NCBI RefSeq assembly: GCF_019145495.1
Contig: NZ_JAHSTU010000002.1
Span: forward strand, 186,001-250,000
Length of the DNA: 64,000 bases
From: Pseudomonas azerbaijanoccidentalis
Lineage (GTDB): Bacteria; Pseudomonadota; Gammaproteobacteria; Pseudomonadales; Pseudomonadaceae
Direction of reading: 5' to 3'
Part shown: positions 1 to 9,341 of the stretch, one piece after another
How positions within the stretch are numbered: position 1 is the stretch's first letter
Layout of the letters: each line of letters begins with the position of its first letter
Notes under the pieces: generated by a model
The model's input: the letters and a program-made list of their open reading frames with translations, nothing else
What the model was told of the DNA's origin: nothing
Database searches by the model: none
Position numbers and translations under genes: made by a program

Positions 1-31
1 CGACCAGCATCAGAATTTTTTTAGCGGCCAT
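1..31 (-). CDS. DJ-1/PfpI-like protein, N-terminus only
   Basis: Only the first ten codons are present (MAAKKILMLV), reading out of the left edge. An AGGAG about 9 nt upstream of the ATG supports the start. The lysine-rich lead-in to a hydrophobic first beta-strand is how Pseudomonas DJ-1/PfpI-family proteins (class I glutamine amidotransferase-like) begin. Ten residues are too few to prove the family. Confidence 0.45.
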   Translation of the reverse strand, partial: MAAKKILMLV

Positions 32-122
32 GGGGAGGACTCCTCTGGAGAATGCTTGGGAGTATTGAAGGTAGTCCGATTCCGGCGGGTCGGGTAACAA
101 CCGGCTACTACGGTAAATCACC

Positions 123-202
123 TGTAGGAGCTGTCGAGTGAAACGAGGCTGCGATCTCTTAAAAACAGAATCAAAAGATCGCAGCCTTCGGCAGCTCCTA
201 CG
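123..202. repeat. REP doublet (inverted pair)
   Basis: Two oppositely oriented copies of the GTAGGAGCTG / GCGATC palindromic repeat lie between the edge gene and the transporter. The left copy is diverged (GCTGTCGAGTGAAACGAGGC in place of the usual stem), the right copy is canonical. Confidence 0.85.
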
Positions 203-320
203 TTGGGGGCTTCGCTCCCAACTGTACGGATAACTCTGCACCTAGCTGTAACAGCGGAAAACCCACGGTTTATGGCTAGATGAAGCCTTACTTCCATCAC
301 CCAACATTCTGGTTGCCATC

Positions 321-1211
321 ATGTCCTCCCGCGAAAACACCGGCATGGCCCTGGGCCTGCTCGGCGTTGTGATTTTCAGCCTCACCCTGCCCTTCACACG
401 GATTGTCGTGCAGGAACTCCATCCGTTGCTCAATGGCCTGGGCCGGGCGCTGTTCGCGGCGGTTCCGGCGGCGTTGCTGTTGTTGTGGCGCCGGGAAAAG
501 TGGCCGACCTGGAAACAGATCAAAGGACTGAGCCTGGTGATTGCCGGGGTGATCCTCGGTTTTCCGGTGTTGTCAGCGTGGGCCATGCAAACCTTGCCGG
601 CGTCCCACGGTGCACTGGTCAACGGTTTGCAGCCGCTGTGCGTGGCGCTGTATGCCGCGTGGTTGTCCCATGAGCGTCCGTCAAAAGCCTTCTGGGCCTG
701 CGCCGCACTGGGCAGTGCGCTGGTGCTCGGTTATGCGCTGATCAGCGGTGCCGGCAGCATTCAGGCCGGTGATTTGCTGATGCTCGGCGCGATTGCGGTG
801 GGTGGTCTGGGGTATGCCGAAGGTGGCCGGTTGGCCAAGGAGATGGGCGGCTGGCAAGTGATCTGCTGGGCGCTGGTGCTGTCGACGCCACTGCTGATCG
901 GGCCGGTGGTGTATCTGGCGCTGCAACATCAGGGCGAGATCTCCGCCAAGACCTGGTGGGCCTTCGGTTACGTCTCGCTGTTTTCGCAGTTCATCGGCTT
1001 CTTTGCCTGGTACGCCGGGTTGGCCATGGGCGGCATTGCCCGGGTCAGTCAGATCCAGTTGCTGCAGATCTTCTTCACCATCGCCTTTTCGGCGTTGTTC
1101 TTCGGTGAACATGTCGAGCCGATCACCTGGCTGTTTGCGGCCGGGGTGATCGTGACGGTGGTGCTGGGCCGTAAAACGGCGGTCAGACCCGCGCGCATTG
1201 CCACCGCATGA
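321..1211 (+). CDS. EamA-family (DMT) inner-membrane transporter
   Basis: This 296-residue protein is almost wholly hydrophobic and fits the ten-helix, two-EamA-domain drug/metabolite transporter plan. The conserved EamA-type proline segment (LPFTRIVVQELHP) is in helix 1, and the second half repeats the pattern. The ATG at 321 has no good Shine-Dalgarno; an in-frame ATG at 345 is the alternative. Substrate is unknown; relatives export amino acids, metabolites or drugs. It stands alone, with REP doublets on both sides. Confidence 0.8.
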   Translation: MSSRENTGMALGLLGVVIFSLTLPFTRIVVQELHPLLNGLGRALFAAVPAALLLLWRREKWPTWKQIKGLSLVIAGVILGFPVLSAWAMQTLPASHGALVNGLQPLCVALYAAWLSHERPSKAFWACAALGSALVLGYALISGAGSIQAGDLLMLGAIAVGGLGYAEGGRLAKEMGGWQVICWALVLSTPLLIGPVVYLALQHQGEISAKTWWAFGYVSLFSQFIGFFAWYAGLAMGGIARVSQIQLLQIFFTIAFSALFFGEHVEPITWLFAAGVIVTVVLGRKTAVRPARIATA

Positions 1212-1214
1212 ACC

Positions 1215-1297
1215 CTGTAGGAGCTGCCGTAGGCGGCGATCTTTTGATTTTAAAGATCAAGATCAAAAGATCGCCGCCTTCGGCAGCTCCTACAGGG
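1215..1297. repeat. REP doublet between convergent genes
   Basis: Inverted pair with GTAGGAGCTGCCG on the left and CGGCAGCTCCTAC on the right, joined by ATCAAGATCAAAAGATC. Both stems carry GGCGGCG/CGCCGCC in place of the usual GGCTGCG. It fills the gap between the convergent transporter and methyltransferase genes and may act as a bidirectional 3' end. Confidence 0.9.
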
Positions 1298-1304
1298 GGC
1301 GCGA

Positions 1305-2522
1305 TCATCTCAGGTAACCATCAGCACGCAGCAGGGTTTCCAGACAATGTTCGCTGATGTGATAGAAGTCCTTCAGTTCCTGGATCTTCGCCAGCAGCTG
1401 GGCCGGATCAACCGGCTCGGCGCGTTTAACCGCCAAAATCATCTTGTTCTTATTGGTGTGGTCCAGTGAGATGAACTCGAACACCTTGGTCTCATAGCCA
1501 CAGGCTTCGAGGAACAGCGCACGCAAACTGTCCGTGACCATTTCCGCCTGTTGGCCCAGGTGCAAGCCGTATTGCAGCATCGGCTTGAGCAGCGCCGGGC
1601 TCTGGATCTGCAAACGGATCTGCTTATGGCAGCACGGCGAGCACATGATGATCGACGCCCCGGAACGGATGCCGGTGTGGATGGCATAGTCGGTGGCGAT
1701 GTCGCAGGCGTGCAGCGCAATCATCACGTCCAGCTCGCTCGGCGCCACGCTGCGGACATCGCCGCACTTGAACACCAGCCCCGGATGCTCGAGCTTGGCC
1801 GCCGCCGCGTTGCACAGGGTGACCATGTCTTCACGAAGCTCGACGCCGGTGACTTCACCCTCGGCCTTCAGGGTATTGCGCAGGTAATCGTGAATGGCGA
1901 AGGTCAGGTAACCCTTGCCCGAGCCGAAGTCCGCCACCCGCACCGGTTTGTCCAGCGCCAGCGGCGACGAGGTCAGCGCATGGCTGAACACTTCGATGAA
2001 CTTGTTGATCTGCTTCCACTTGCGCGACATCGCAGGAATCAACTCGTGCTTACTGTTGGTCACCCCAAGGTCGGCGAGGAACGGTCGGCTCAAATCCAGA
2101 AAGCGATTTTTCTCGCGGTTATGCTCGGCGGATGGTACTTCACGCAATTGCTGGGGTTTGCTCTTGAACAGCGAAGGCTTGCCCTTTTTGCTGTATTCCA
2201 GCTGCGCTTCGTCGGTCAGTGCCAGTAAATGCGCATTTTTGAATGACGCCGGCAGCAGTTCGGAAATGTGCGCCACGCCTTCGCTCAGCGCCAGGTTCTT
2301 GGTGATGTCGCGAGTCTTGTAGCGATAGACGAAGGACAGGCAAGGCTGGGTCTTGACCGTCACCGGCTTGATGATGATCCGCTGCAGGTCGGTTTCATCG
2401 CCCACGTACTTGGCCAGCACCAGTTTGATGAAAGCGTTTTGCTCAAGGCTGGTTTGCAGCAGGTCGATGAACTGGGCGTGATGATCCGGCGCGAGGCTGG
2501 CGGGAGTGGCGGTGACAGACAT
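1305..2522 (-). CDS. SAM-dependent methyltransferase (Methyltransf_32 type)
   Basis: The 405-residue protein has a Rossmann-type SAM site at about residues 197-206 (ADFGSGKGYL), followed by an acidic strand end (VTGVELRED). A cysteine-rich CSPCCHK motif at about 294-300 is typical of the Methyltransf_32 group that includes GSTCD-like proteins. The first 180 residues form a separate basic region that could bind nucleic acid. The methylated substrate is not known. The gene is monocistronic, with a single palindromic repeat upstream at 2619-2645. Confidence 0.75.
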   Translation of the reverse strand: MSVTATPASLAPDHHAQFIDLLQTSLEQNAFIKLVLAKYVGDETDLQRIIIKPVTVKTQPCLSFVYRYKTRDITKNLALSEGVAHISELLPASFKNAHLLALTDEAQLEYSKKGKPSLFKSKPQQLREVPSAEHNREKNRFLDLSRPFLADLGVTNSKHELIPAMSRKWKQINKFIEVFSHALTSSPLALDKPVRVADFGSGKGYLTFAIHDYLRNTLKAEGEVTGVELREDMVTLCNAAAAKLEHPGLVFKCGDVRSVAPSELDVMIALHACDIATDYAIHTGIRSGASIIMCSPCCHKQIRLQIQSPALLKPMLQYGLHLGQQAEMVTDSLRALFLEACGYETKVFEFISLDHTNKNKMILAVKRAEPVDPAQLLAKIQELKDFYHISEHCLETLLRADGYLR

Positions 2523-2618
2523 GAAAAAACGGCCTCAGGCGGGGCGAATCGGGAATGGCGGGTATTTTAGGGGGGATGGCGTGCGAGGGCACGGCTAATT
2601 TCCCGAACGGCGCCCTCA

Positions 2619-2645
2619 GTAGCAGCTGGCGCAGCCTGCTACAGG
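2619..2645. repeat. Single palindromic repeat, GTAGCAGCTGG type
   Basis: GTAGCAGCTGGCGCAGCCTG followed by CTACAGG is an imperfect palindrome unlike the main REP family here. A close relative (GTAGCAGCTGGCGAAGCCTG...) sits at 14350-14376. Both are solitary rather than paired. Confidence 0.6.
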
Positions 2646-2656
2646 TTGCGCAAGCG

Positions 2657-3274
2657 TCAGCCTAGAACCACCAAGCGGTTCGGCAATTCATTGCGCACAT
2701 GGGTTACCGGCACATGCACCTTGAGCAGTTCGCCACACGCTTCGACGCAACTGACAAACCCTTGCAGCGTCTGCCCCTGCCGCACCTGCTGGGTGAACGT
2801 GGCGACAATCGCGTCCCAGTTCTTGTTGTCGAGGCGGCTGGAAATACCCTCGTCCACCAGGATTTCCACGTAGCGCTCGGCTTCAGAGACGAAAATCAAG
2901 ATACCGGTGCTGCCTTCGGTGTGGTGCAGGTTCTGCTCCAGGAACTGCCGACGCGCCAGGTTCGAGGCGCGCCAGTGGCGCACTGAGCGCGGGATCAGGT
3001 GCGTGGTGACTGTCGGCAACCGGAACACCAGACACAACACGATGAAGGAAATCCATTGCACCAGCAGCAGGCTGTGCAGGGTCAGCCAGCCCGTCAGGTA
3101 ATGCACGATCCCCGGCACCACCAGCGCCAGCAGGCTGGCCCACAGCAGCGGGATGTACGCATAGTCGTCGGCGCGGGCCGCCAGCACCGTCACCAGTTCG
3201 GCGTCGGTGTCGCGCTCGACCCGGGCAATCGCTTCGGCGACTTTGCGTTGTTCGTGTTCAGTCAGTAATGCCAT
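2657..3274 (-). CDS. TPM-domain membrane protein
   Basis: The true start is the ATG at 3274 (MALLTEHEQRKV), giving 205 residues; the frame stays open upstream only because it runs antiphase through the glycine-rich end of the preceding gene. The N-terminus resembles the TPM domain (EAIARVERDTDAELV), followed by two hydrophobic segments and a conserved LLEKG/TGILIFVSEAERYVEIL-like half. It is the last gene of a lemA-TPM-TPM operon. TPM/LemA clusters are membrane-associated and linked to envelope processes, but the molecular job is not established. Confidence 0.8.
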   Translation of the reverse strand: MALLTEHEQRKVAEAIARVERDTDAELVTVLAARADDYAYIPLLWASLLALVVPGIVHYLTGWLTLHSLLLVQWISFIVLCLVFRLPTVTTHLIPRSVRHWRASNLARRQFLEQNLHHTEGSTGILIFVSEAERYVEILVDEGISSRLDNKNWDAIVATFTQQVRQGQTLQGFVSCVEACGELLKVHVPVTHVRNELPNRLVVLG

Positions 3275-3302
3275 GATGTGAAGTGCCTGCTCATTTTTAT
3301 TG

Positions 3303-4058
3303 TTACCAGCCGCCGGACGAACCACCGCCCCCGAAACTGCCACCGCCGCCGCTGAAGCCCCCGCCTCCACCGCCGCCGCCAAAACCGCCTCCGCCGAAAC
3401 CACCCCCGGAGCCGCCCGAACCGCCACGACCGGCGGGAAGAATACCGAGCATCTGGCAAACAAACACAGTCAGGATGAACAACAACACCAAAAACACGAA
3501 CAGCCCCGGGTGCCGTGAGACGAAATCATCACTGGGATCGCCCGTGGATTCATACACCGTCGAGGGCTCGTCCAGCGGATTGCCACCCAACACCACGAGC
3601 ATCGCCGCCACACCGTCGCTGATGCCCTTGCTGAAATTGCCGGTCTTGAAGGCGGGCGTGATCACCTGTTGGATGATCACCGAACTCTGCGCATCGGTCA
3701 GGCGATCCTCCAGGCCATAGCCGACCTCGATGCGCAATTTGCGCTCATCCCGCGCGACGATCAGCAGCGCGCCGTTGTTCTTGTCCTTTTGCCCGATCCC
3801 CCAGTGGCGCCCCAGTTGATAGCCAAAGTCGGCAATGTCGGTGCCCTGCAAATCCGGCAAGGTGACGACCACCAGTTGCTCACCTGTGGCTTTTTCATGG
3901 GCCTGAAGTTGTTGCGTCAACTGCTCGCGCACCGCCGGCTCGATCATCTGGGCGTTATCGACCACCCGCCCGGTCAACGCCGGGAAACTCAGTTCAGCCT
4001 GGACCGCCAGGGTAAACACCCACAGCACCAACACCAGGCCAGCTTTCAACACGCGCAT
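3303..4058 (-). CDS. TPM-domain (YgcG-like) exported protein with glycine-rich tail
   Basis: 251 residues. A signal peptide (MRVLKAGLVLVLWVFTLAVQA) precedes a TPM domain starting LTGRVVDNAQMIEP and containing VVVTLPDLQGTDIADFGYQLGRHWGIGQ and the RIEVGYGLED block. A transmembrane helix near residues 190-212 follows. The last 35 residues are almost all glycine with scattered Ser and Phe, as in YgcG. The domain faces the periplasm. The gene is second in the lemA operon, and a REP doublet separates it from lemA, so the two may be expressed at different levels. Confidence 0.85.
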   Translation of the reverse strand: MRVLKAGLVLVLWVFTLAVQAELSFPALTGRVVDNAQMIEPAVREQLTQQLQAHEKATGEQLVVVTLPDLQGTDIADFGYQLGRHWGIGQKDKNNGALLIVARDERKLRIEVGYGLEDRLTDAQSSVIIQQVITPAFKTGNFSKGISDGVAAMLVVLGGNPLDEPSTVYESTGDPSDDFVSRHPGLFVFLVLLFILTVFVCQMLGILPAGRGGSGGSGGGFGGGGFGGGGGGGGFSGGGGSFGGGGSSGGW

Positions 4059-4086
4059 GGGCTACCTCTTTCACACATCTACCCCC

Positions 4087-4181
4087 CTGTAGGAGCTGCC
4101 GCAGGCTGCGATCTTTTGATTTTTAGCTATTCCGAAAAGATCAAGATCAAAAGATCGCAGCCTGCGGCAACTCCTACAGGG
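4087..4181. repeat. REP doublet inside the lemA operon
   Basis: A canonical inverted pair lies between lemA and the first TPM gene, which share an orientation. Intra-operonic REPs can stabilise upstream mRNA or reduce downstream expression; that role here is inferred. Confidence 0.9.
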
Positions 4182-4211
4182 ATGTTTATCCGACATCAAA
4201 GGATGTTGGAT

Positions 4212-4817
4212 TCAGAATTTCACCTCGGGCGGTTTTTCCGACCCCGGTGTGGCTTCGAAGGTCTCGCGCACCGGCAGGTTGCTGTACATCACGCTGTGCC
4301 ACAGGCGACCGGGAAAGGTGCGGATCTCGGTGTTGTACTTCTGCACCGCCAGGATGAAATCGCGCCGGGCCACGCTGATGCGATTTTCGGTGCCTTCCAG
4401 CTGCGACTGCAGGGCGAGGAAATTCTGGTTGGCTTTGAGGTCCGGATAGCGCTCCGAGACCACCATTAACCGGCTCAACGCACCGCTGAGCTGATCCTGG
4501 GCTTGCTGGTACTGCTTGAGCTTTTCCGGGTTATCCAGCGTAGAAGCGTCGACCTGGATCGAAGTCGCTTTGGCCCGGGCCTCGATCACGGCAGTCAGGG
4601 TGTCCTTCTCGTGGGCGGCGTAACCCTTGACGGTTTCCACCAGGTTGGGGATCAGGTCGGCGCGGCGCTGATACTGGTTCTGCACCTGGCCCCAGGCAGC
4701 CTTGGCCTGTTCGTCGAGGGTCGGAATGTTGTTGATGCCGCAAGCGGTCAGTAGCGTCGCCAGCACCAATAACGTGGCCACTTGCAGGCTGGACCGGTAG
4801 GACTCTCGTACATTCAT
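4212..4817 (-). CDS. lemA: LemA-family lipoprotein
   Basis: The ATG at 4817 is preceded by AAGGAG at good spacing and gives a 201-residue protein. A short signal with lipobox LLTAC (about residues 22-26) predicts lipidation. The rest is the helical LemA domain: the YQRRADLIPNLVETVKGYA motif, the VIEARAKA helix and the final YNTEIRTFPGRLWHS motif are all clear. It is first in the operon with two TPM-domain genes, a common LemA context. Function in the envelope is not known. Confidence 0.92.
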   Translation of the reverse strand: MNVRESYRSSLQVATLLVLATLLTACGINNIPTLDEQAKAAWGQVQNQYQRRADLIPNLVETVKGYAAHEKDTLTAVIEARAKATSIQVDASTLDNPEKLKQYQQAQDQLSGALSRLMVVSERYPDLKANQNFLALQSQLEGTENRISVARRDFILAVQKYNTEIRTFPGRLWHSVMYSNLPVRETFEATPGSEKPPEVKF

Positions 4818-5054
4818 TTCGGTGATACTCCTTTCACACTGCATGGGAAAAACAACCGGCGACCCTCTCGGCCGGCTCTTGGGGCATAATCGGCCGCGCC
4901 ACTGGATTGCATCGGGGCAATGGGCTAAAAGATGCCCTGCGCAAACAAACGCATCCGGCATTTTTTGAACCGGCACCCGAACAACAATAGTCGCTCCCTA
5001 AATTTTGGCTGGCCGGCGTGTACATCGCCGTTTGGGCCCTTGAGAAAACTATTC

Positions 5055-7346
5055 ATGAAGAAGCTGTGTTTGCTGGGCCTGTTCGTCAGCCTGGCCAGTC
5101 ATAACGTATTGGCCGCCACGACGCCCGCACCCCTGGAGAACAAGGAAGCCTTCGTCAGCAACCTGATGAAGCAAATGACCCTCGATGAAAAAATCGGCCA
5201 GTTGCGCCTGATCAGCATCGGCCCGGAAATGCCTCGCGAAATGATCCGCAAGGAAATCGCAGCCGGCAACATCGGCGGTACGTTCAACTCGATCACCCGC
5301 CCGGAAAACCGTCCGATGCAGGACGCGGCCATGCGCAGCCGCCTGAAGATCCCGATGTTTTTCGCCTACGACGTGATCCACGGCCACCGCACCATTTTCC
5401 CGATCCCGTTGGCTCTGGCGTCGAGCTGGGACATGGACGCCATCGGCCTGTCCGGGCGTATCGCCGCCAAGGAAGCCGCAGCTGACAGCCTCGACATCAC
5501 CTTCGCGCCAATGGTCGATATTTCCCGCGACCCGCGTTGGGGTCGTACCTCCGAAGGCTTCGGCGAAGACACCTATCTCGTTTCGCGCATTGCCGGTGTG
5601 ATGGTCAAGGCGTTCCAGGGCACGGGTGCCAACGCGGCCGACAGCATCATGGCCAGCGTCAAGCACTTCGCCCTGTACGGCGCGGTCGAGGGCGGTCGCG
5701 ACTACAACGTGGTCGACATGAGCCCGGTCAAGATGTACCAGGATTACCTGCCACCGTACCGCGCGGCGATTGACGCCGGTGCCGGCGGGGTGATGGTTGC
5801 GCTGAACTCGATCAACGGCGTGCCAGCCACCGCCAACACCTGGCTGATGAACGACCTGCTGCGCAAAGAGTGGGGCTTCAAGGGCCTGGCCGTTAGCGAC
5901 CACGGGGCGATTTTCGAGCTGATCAAGCACGGCGTCGCACGCGACGGCCGCGAAGCCGCGAAGCTGGCGATCAAGGCCGGCATCCACATGAGCATGAACG
6001 ACACCCTGTACGGCAAAGAGCTGCCGGGGTTGTTGAAGTCCGGCGACATCCAGCAAAGTGACATCGACAACGCCGTGCGTGCGGTGCTCGACGCCAAATA
6101 CGACATGGGCCTGTTCAAGGACCCGTACCTGCGCATCGGCAAGGCCGAGGATGATCCGGCCGACACCTACGCCGACAGCCGTCTGCACCGCGCCGAGGCC
6201 CGCGACGTCGCGCGTCGCAGCCTGGTGTTGCTGAAAAACCAGAACGAAACCCTGCCACTGAAGAAAACCGCGAAAGTGGCCCTGGTCGGCCCGCTGGCCA
6301 AGGCGCCGATCGACATGATGGGTAGCTGGGCAGCCGCCGGTCGCCCTGCGCAATCGGTAACCCTGTTCGATGGCATGACCGCCGCGCTGGGTGATAAATC
6401 GACGCTGATCTACGCCCGTGGCGCCAACATCACCAGCGACAAGAAGATCCTCGACTACCTGAACTTCCTCAACTTCGATGCCCCGGAAGTGGTCGATGAT
6501 CCACGCCCGGCGAACGTGCTGATCGACGAAGCGGTGAAAGCCGCCAAGGATGCAGACGTCGTCGTGGCGGCTGTGGGCGAGTCCCGCGGCATGTCCCACG
6601 AATCGTCGAGCCGCACCGACCTGAACATCCCGGAAAACCAGCGCGCGCTGATCCGTGCCCTGAAAGCCACCGGCAAACCGCTGGTGCTGGTGTTGATGAA
6701 CGGTCGCCCGCTGTCGATCCTCGAAGAAAAAGAACAGGCTGATGCGATCCTGGAAACCTGGTTCAGCGGCACCGAGGGCGGCAACGCCATTGCCGACGTG
6801 CTGTTCGGCGACTACAACCCGTCGGGCAAACTGCCGATCACCTTCCCGCGTTCGGTGGGCCAGATTCCAACCTACTACAACCACCTGAGCATCGGCCGGC
6901 CATTCACGCCGGGCAAACCAGGCAACTACACCTCGCAGTATTTCGATGACACCACCGGCCCGCTGTTCCCATTCGGCTACGGCTTGAGCTACACCGACTT
7001 CAGCCTGAGCGACATGGCGCTGTCGTCGACCACGCTGAACAAGACCGGCAAGCTCGACGCCAGTGTCACGGTGAAGAACACCGGTAAACGTGACGGCGAA
7101 ACCGTGGTGCAGTTGTACATCCAGGACGAAACCGGCTCGATGATCCGCCCGATCAAGGAACTGAAGAACTTCCAGAAAGTGCTGCTCAAGGCCGGCGAAC
7201 AGAAAGTCCTGCACTTCACCATCTCCGAAGATGACCTGAAGTTCTACAACAGCCAGCTCAAGTACGCAGCGGAACCGGGCAAGTTCAACGTGCAGATCGG
7301 CCTGGATTCCCAGGACGTGACGCAGCAGAGTTTTGAGTTGTTGTAA
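5055..7346 (+). CDS. bglX: Periplasmic beta-glucosidase (GH3)
   Basis: The start at 5055 gives 763 residues with a signal peptide ending near VLAA. The GH3 N-terminal barrel is clear: YDVIHGHRTIFPIPLA, the VDISRDPRWGR block and the KHFALYG substrate-binding loop. The nucleophile aspartate is D282 in LAVSDHGA. The C-terminal alpha/beta domain and a fibronectin-III-like tail (FPFGYGLSYTDF onward) complete the BglX plan. It should release glucose from beta-linked oligosaccharides in the periplasm. It is divergent from lemA with about 240 bp between and ends in a REP doublet. Confidence 0.92.
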   Translation: MKKLCLLGLFVSLASHNVLAATTPAPLENKEAFVSNLMKQMTLDEKIGQLRLISIGPEMPREMIRKEIAAGNIGGTFNSITRPENRPMQDAAMRSRLKIPMFFAYDVIHGHRTIFPIPLALASSWDMDAIGLSGRIAAKEAAADSLDITFAPMVDISRDPRWGRTSEGFGEDTYLVSRIAGVMVKAFQGTGANAADSIMASVKHFALYGAVEGGRDYNVVDMSPVKMYQDYLPPYRAAIDAGAGGVMVALNSINGVPATANTWLMNDLLRKEWGFKGLAVSDHGAIFELIKHGVARDGREAAKLAIKAGIHMSMNDTLYGKELPGLLKSGDIQQSDIDNAVRAVLDAKYDMGLFKDPYLRIGKAEDDPADTYADSRLHRAEARDVARRSLVLLKNQNETLPLKKTAKVALVGPLAKAPIDMMGSWAAAGRPAQSVTLFDGMTAALGDKSTLIYARGANITSDKKILDYLNFLNFDAPEVVDDPRPANVLIDEAVKAAKDADVVVAAVGESRGMSHESSSRTDLNIPENQRALIRALKATGKPLVLVLMNGRPLSILEEKEQADAILETWFSGTEGGNAIADVLFGDYNPSGKLPITFPRSVGQIPTYYNHLSIGRPFTPGKPGNYTSQYFDDTTGPLFPFGYGLSYTDFSLSDMALSSTTLNKTGKLDASVTVKNTGKRDGETVVQLYIQDETGSMIRPIKELKNFQKVLLKAGEQKVLHFTISEDDLKFYNSQLKYAAEPGKFNVQIGLDSQDVTQQSFELL

Positions 7347-7356
7347 CCCTTAAAAG

Positions 7357-7437
7357 CAAAAGATCGCAGCCTTCGGCAGCTCCTACAGGTGTACACATAA
7401 CCCTGTAGGAACTGCCGCAGGCTGCGATCTTTTGATC
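7357..7437. repeat. REP doublet between bglX and clsB
   Basis: Inverted pair in the order CGATC...CTCCTAC then GTAGGAACTG...GATC, between convergent genes. No separate terminator is visible in this 96-bp gap. Confidence 0.88.
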
Positions 7438-7442
7438 CTGCT

Positions 7443-8600
7443 TTACCCCCGCCGATCCAGCAGATTCACCACCAACCGATCCACCCATCCCCACACCCGC
7501 TGCTTGACCCGCCGCCACAACGGCCGGCGTTGCCATTCTTCCAGGCTGACTTGCTGGCTCAGGGCAAAATCTTTCTCGAAACTCGCCGCCACGTCACGGG
7601 TCAATCCGGGGTCCAGTGCTTCCAGATTGGCTTCGAGGTTGAAGCGCAAATTCCAGTGATCGAAGTTGCATGAGCCGATGCTCACCCAATCGTCGATCAA
7701 CACCATTTTCAAGTGCAGGAAACACGGCTGGTATTCGAAAATCTTCACGCCGGCCTTGAGCAGGCGCGGGTAATAGCGATGTCCGGCGTAGCGCACCGAC
7801 GGGTGATCGGTGCGGGGCCCGGTCAGCAGCAGGCGCACGTCAACACCGCGGCCGGCGGCACGGCGTAGGGAGCGGCGGACTTTCCACGTCGGCAGAAAGT
7901 ACGGCGTGGCCAGCCAGATGCGTTTCTGGCCGCTGTTCAGTGCGCGAATCAGCGATTGCAGGATGTCGCGGTGTTGGCGGGCGTCGGCGTAGGCCACTCG
8001 GCCCATGCCCTCGCCCTTGGACGGCACGCGGGGCAACCGCGGCAAGCCGAAATGCGAAGCCGGTTTCCACGCGCGGCGATGGCGGTTGGCGATCCATTGA
8101 CGGTCGAACAACAACTGCCAGTCGAGCACCAGCGGGCCGGTGATTTCCACCATCACTTCGTGCCATTCGCTGACGTCTTCACCCGGCGTCCAGAACTCAT
8201 CAGTGACACCGGTGCCGCCGACCACTGCCAGGCTTTGATCGACCAGCAACAACTTGCGGTGATCGCGGTAGAAATTGCCGACCCAACGCCGCCAGTTCAG
8301 GCGATTGTAAAAGCGCAGTTCAACCCCCGCCGCCATCAGGCGCTGACGCAAGTTCAGGGTGAACGCGAGGCTGCCGTAGTCATCGAACAGGCAACGCACC
8401 CGCACTCCGCGTTCAGCAGCCTGGACCAGCGCCTGGACCATGGCTTCGGCGCAGGCGCCCGCCTCCACCAGATACAGCTCCAGTTCGACCTGTTCTTCGG
8501 CGCGCGCAATCGCCACCAGCATGCGCGGGAAGAATTGCGGGCCATCGATCAACAGCTCGAAGGAATTGCCTTCGCGCCAGGGGAAGATTGCACCGGCCAT
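7443..8600 (-). CDS. clsB: Cardiolipin synthase ClsB (phospholipase D family)
   Basis: 385 residues with two HKD catalytic motifs: HRKLLLVD (H114) followed by VVGGTGV, and HLKMVLID (H296) followed by SIGSCNFD. There is no N-terminal transmembrane pair, as in E. coli ClsB rather than ClsA. The reaction is expected to be phosphatidyl transfer making cardiolipin at the inner membrane. The ATG lies 1 nt after the stop of the yceI-like gene, so translation is probably coupled. Confidence 0.85.
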   Translation of the reverse strand: MAGAIFPWREGNSFELLIDGPQFFPRMLVAIARAEEQVELELYLVEAGACAEAMVQALVQAAERGVRVRCLFDDYGSLAFTLNLRQRLMAAGVELRFYNRLNWRRWVGNFYRDHRKLLLVDQSLAVVGGTGVTDEFWTPGEDVSEWHEVMVEITGPLVLDWQLLFDRQWIANRHRRAWKPASHFGLPRLPRVPSKGEGMGRVAYADARQHRDILQSLIRALNSGQKRIWLATPYFLPTWKVRRSLRRAAGRGVDVRLLLTGPRTDHPSVRYAGHRYYPRLLKAGVKIFEYQPCFLHLKMVLIDDWVSIGSCNFDHWNLRFNLEANLEALDPGLTRDVAASFEKDFALSQQVSLEEWQRRPLWRRVKQRVWGWVDRLVVNLLDRRG

Positions 8601-8601
8601 G

Positions 8602-9192
8602 TCAGCGCGCCGTGAAAATCAGCACCGCACCCACCGGCACCGACAGACTGATGGCCGACAAACCGGCGACCTTGCGCAGTGCTTCCAGCCCCGGTGCCAG
8701 GTCGAAGTCTTCGGCGTTGATCACCAGCGGTTCCAGCGTCACGACTTGAAAGCGTCGATCATCGAGGCGGGTCGCCAACAATTCGGCGTTGTAGGTGTGT
8801 TGCTTGCCATGCAGGTCGACGGTCAGCGGCAGACGCAACTCCAGTTGTGCGCCGGGAGCGAGGTCGTTGATCGGGCGCAGGTCGATCTGCGTGGTGATCA
8901 GCGCTTCGGCAAATTTGTCGACCTCGAACAACTCTTTGCGCATGCGTTCATCGCGCAGCGGGATGCCACTGTTGATCGAGTCCAGCTCGACTTCAACCTG
9001 CGCCAGTCCCTTGGGATCGACTTTGCCGTGCAACACCAGAAAGCGCTGCACTTCGGAAACATTGGCGTTTTTGGTGCTGACGAACGACAGCCGCGAAGAC
9101 TCGCCGTCCAGATACCAGTTGGCCTGGGCCGACAGCGAAGCGCCGGCCAACAGCACTAAGGCGAGGGTTTTGCAGACAGACCGCTTGAACAT
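8602..9192 (-). CDS. YceI-family periplasmic protein
   Basis: 196 residues with a clear signal peptide (cleavage near SAQA-NWYL). The mature part has the YceI lipocalin-like signature: SRLSFVSTKN at the start, then VELDSINSGIPLRDERM and TVDLHGKQHTYNAEL. YceI proteins bind polyisoprenoid or other amphiphilic ligands; the ligand here is unknown. It is first in a two-gene unit with clsB. Confidence 0.88.
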   Translation of the reverse strand: MFKRSVCKTLALVLLAGASLSAQANWYLDGESSRLSFVSTKNANVSEVQRFLVLHGKVDPKGLAQVEVELDSINSGIPLRDERMRKELFEVDKFAEALITTQIDLRPINDLAPGAQLELRLPLTVDLHGKQHTYNAELLATRLDDRRFQVVTLEPLVINAEDFDLAPGLEALRKVAGLSAISLSVPVGAVLIFTAR

Positions 9193-9257
9193 AAAGACTC
9201 ATAGGGCAGATAAACCTGTGCTGACCTTAACTGCCTGCTGCGCTCTTGCAAACCGAA

Positions 9258-9336
9258 GATCAAAAGATCGCAGCCTTCGGCAGCTCCTACAGCAGTACAA
9301 AAAACCGTGTAGGAGCTGCCGAAGGCTGCGATCTTT
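9258..9336. repeat. REP doublet
   Basis: Canonical inverted pair between the yceI-like gene start and the 3' end of the IclR gene. Most of the gap between the two genes is repeat. Confidence 0.88.
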
Positions 9337-9341
9337 GGCTG

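Noticed and set aside
5049..7214. A 721-codon minus-strand frame opposite bglX.
   Set aside because: Same reason: shadow of a well-supported GH3 gene, no recognisable domain.
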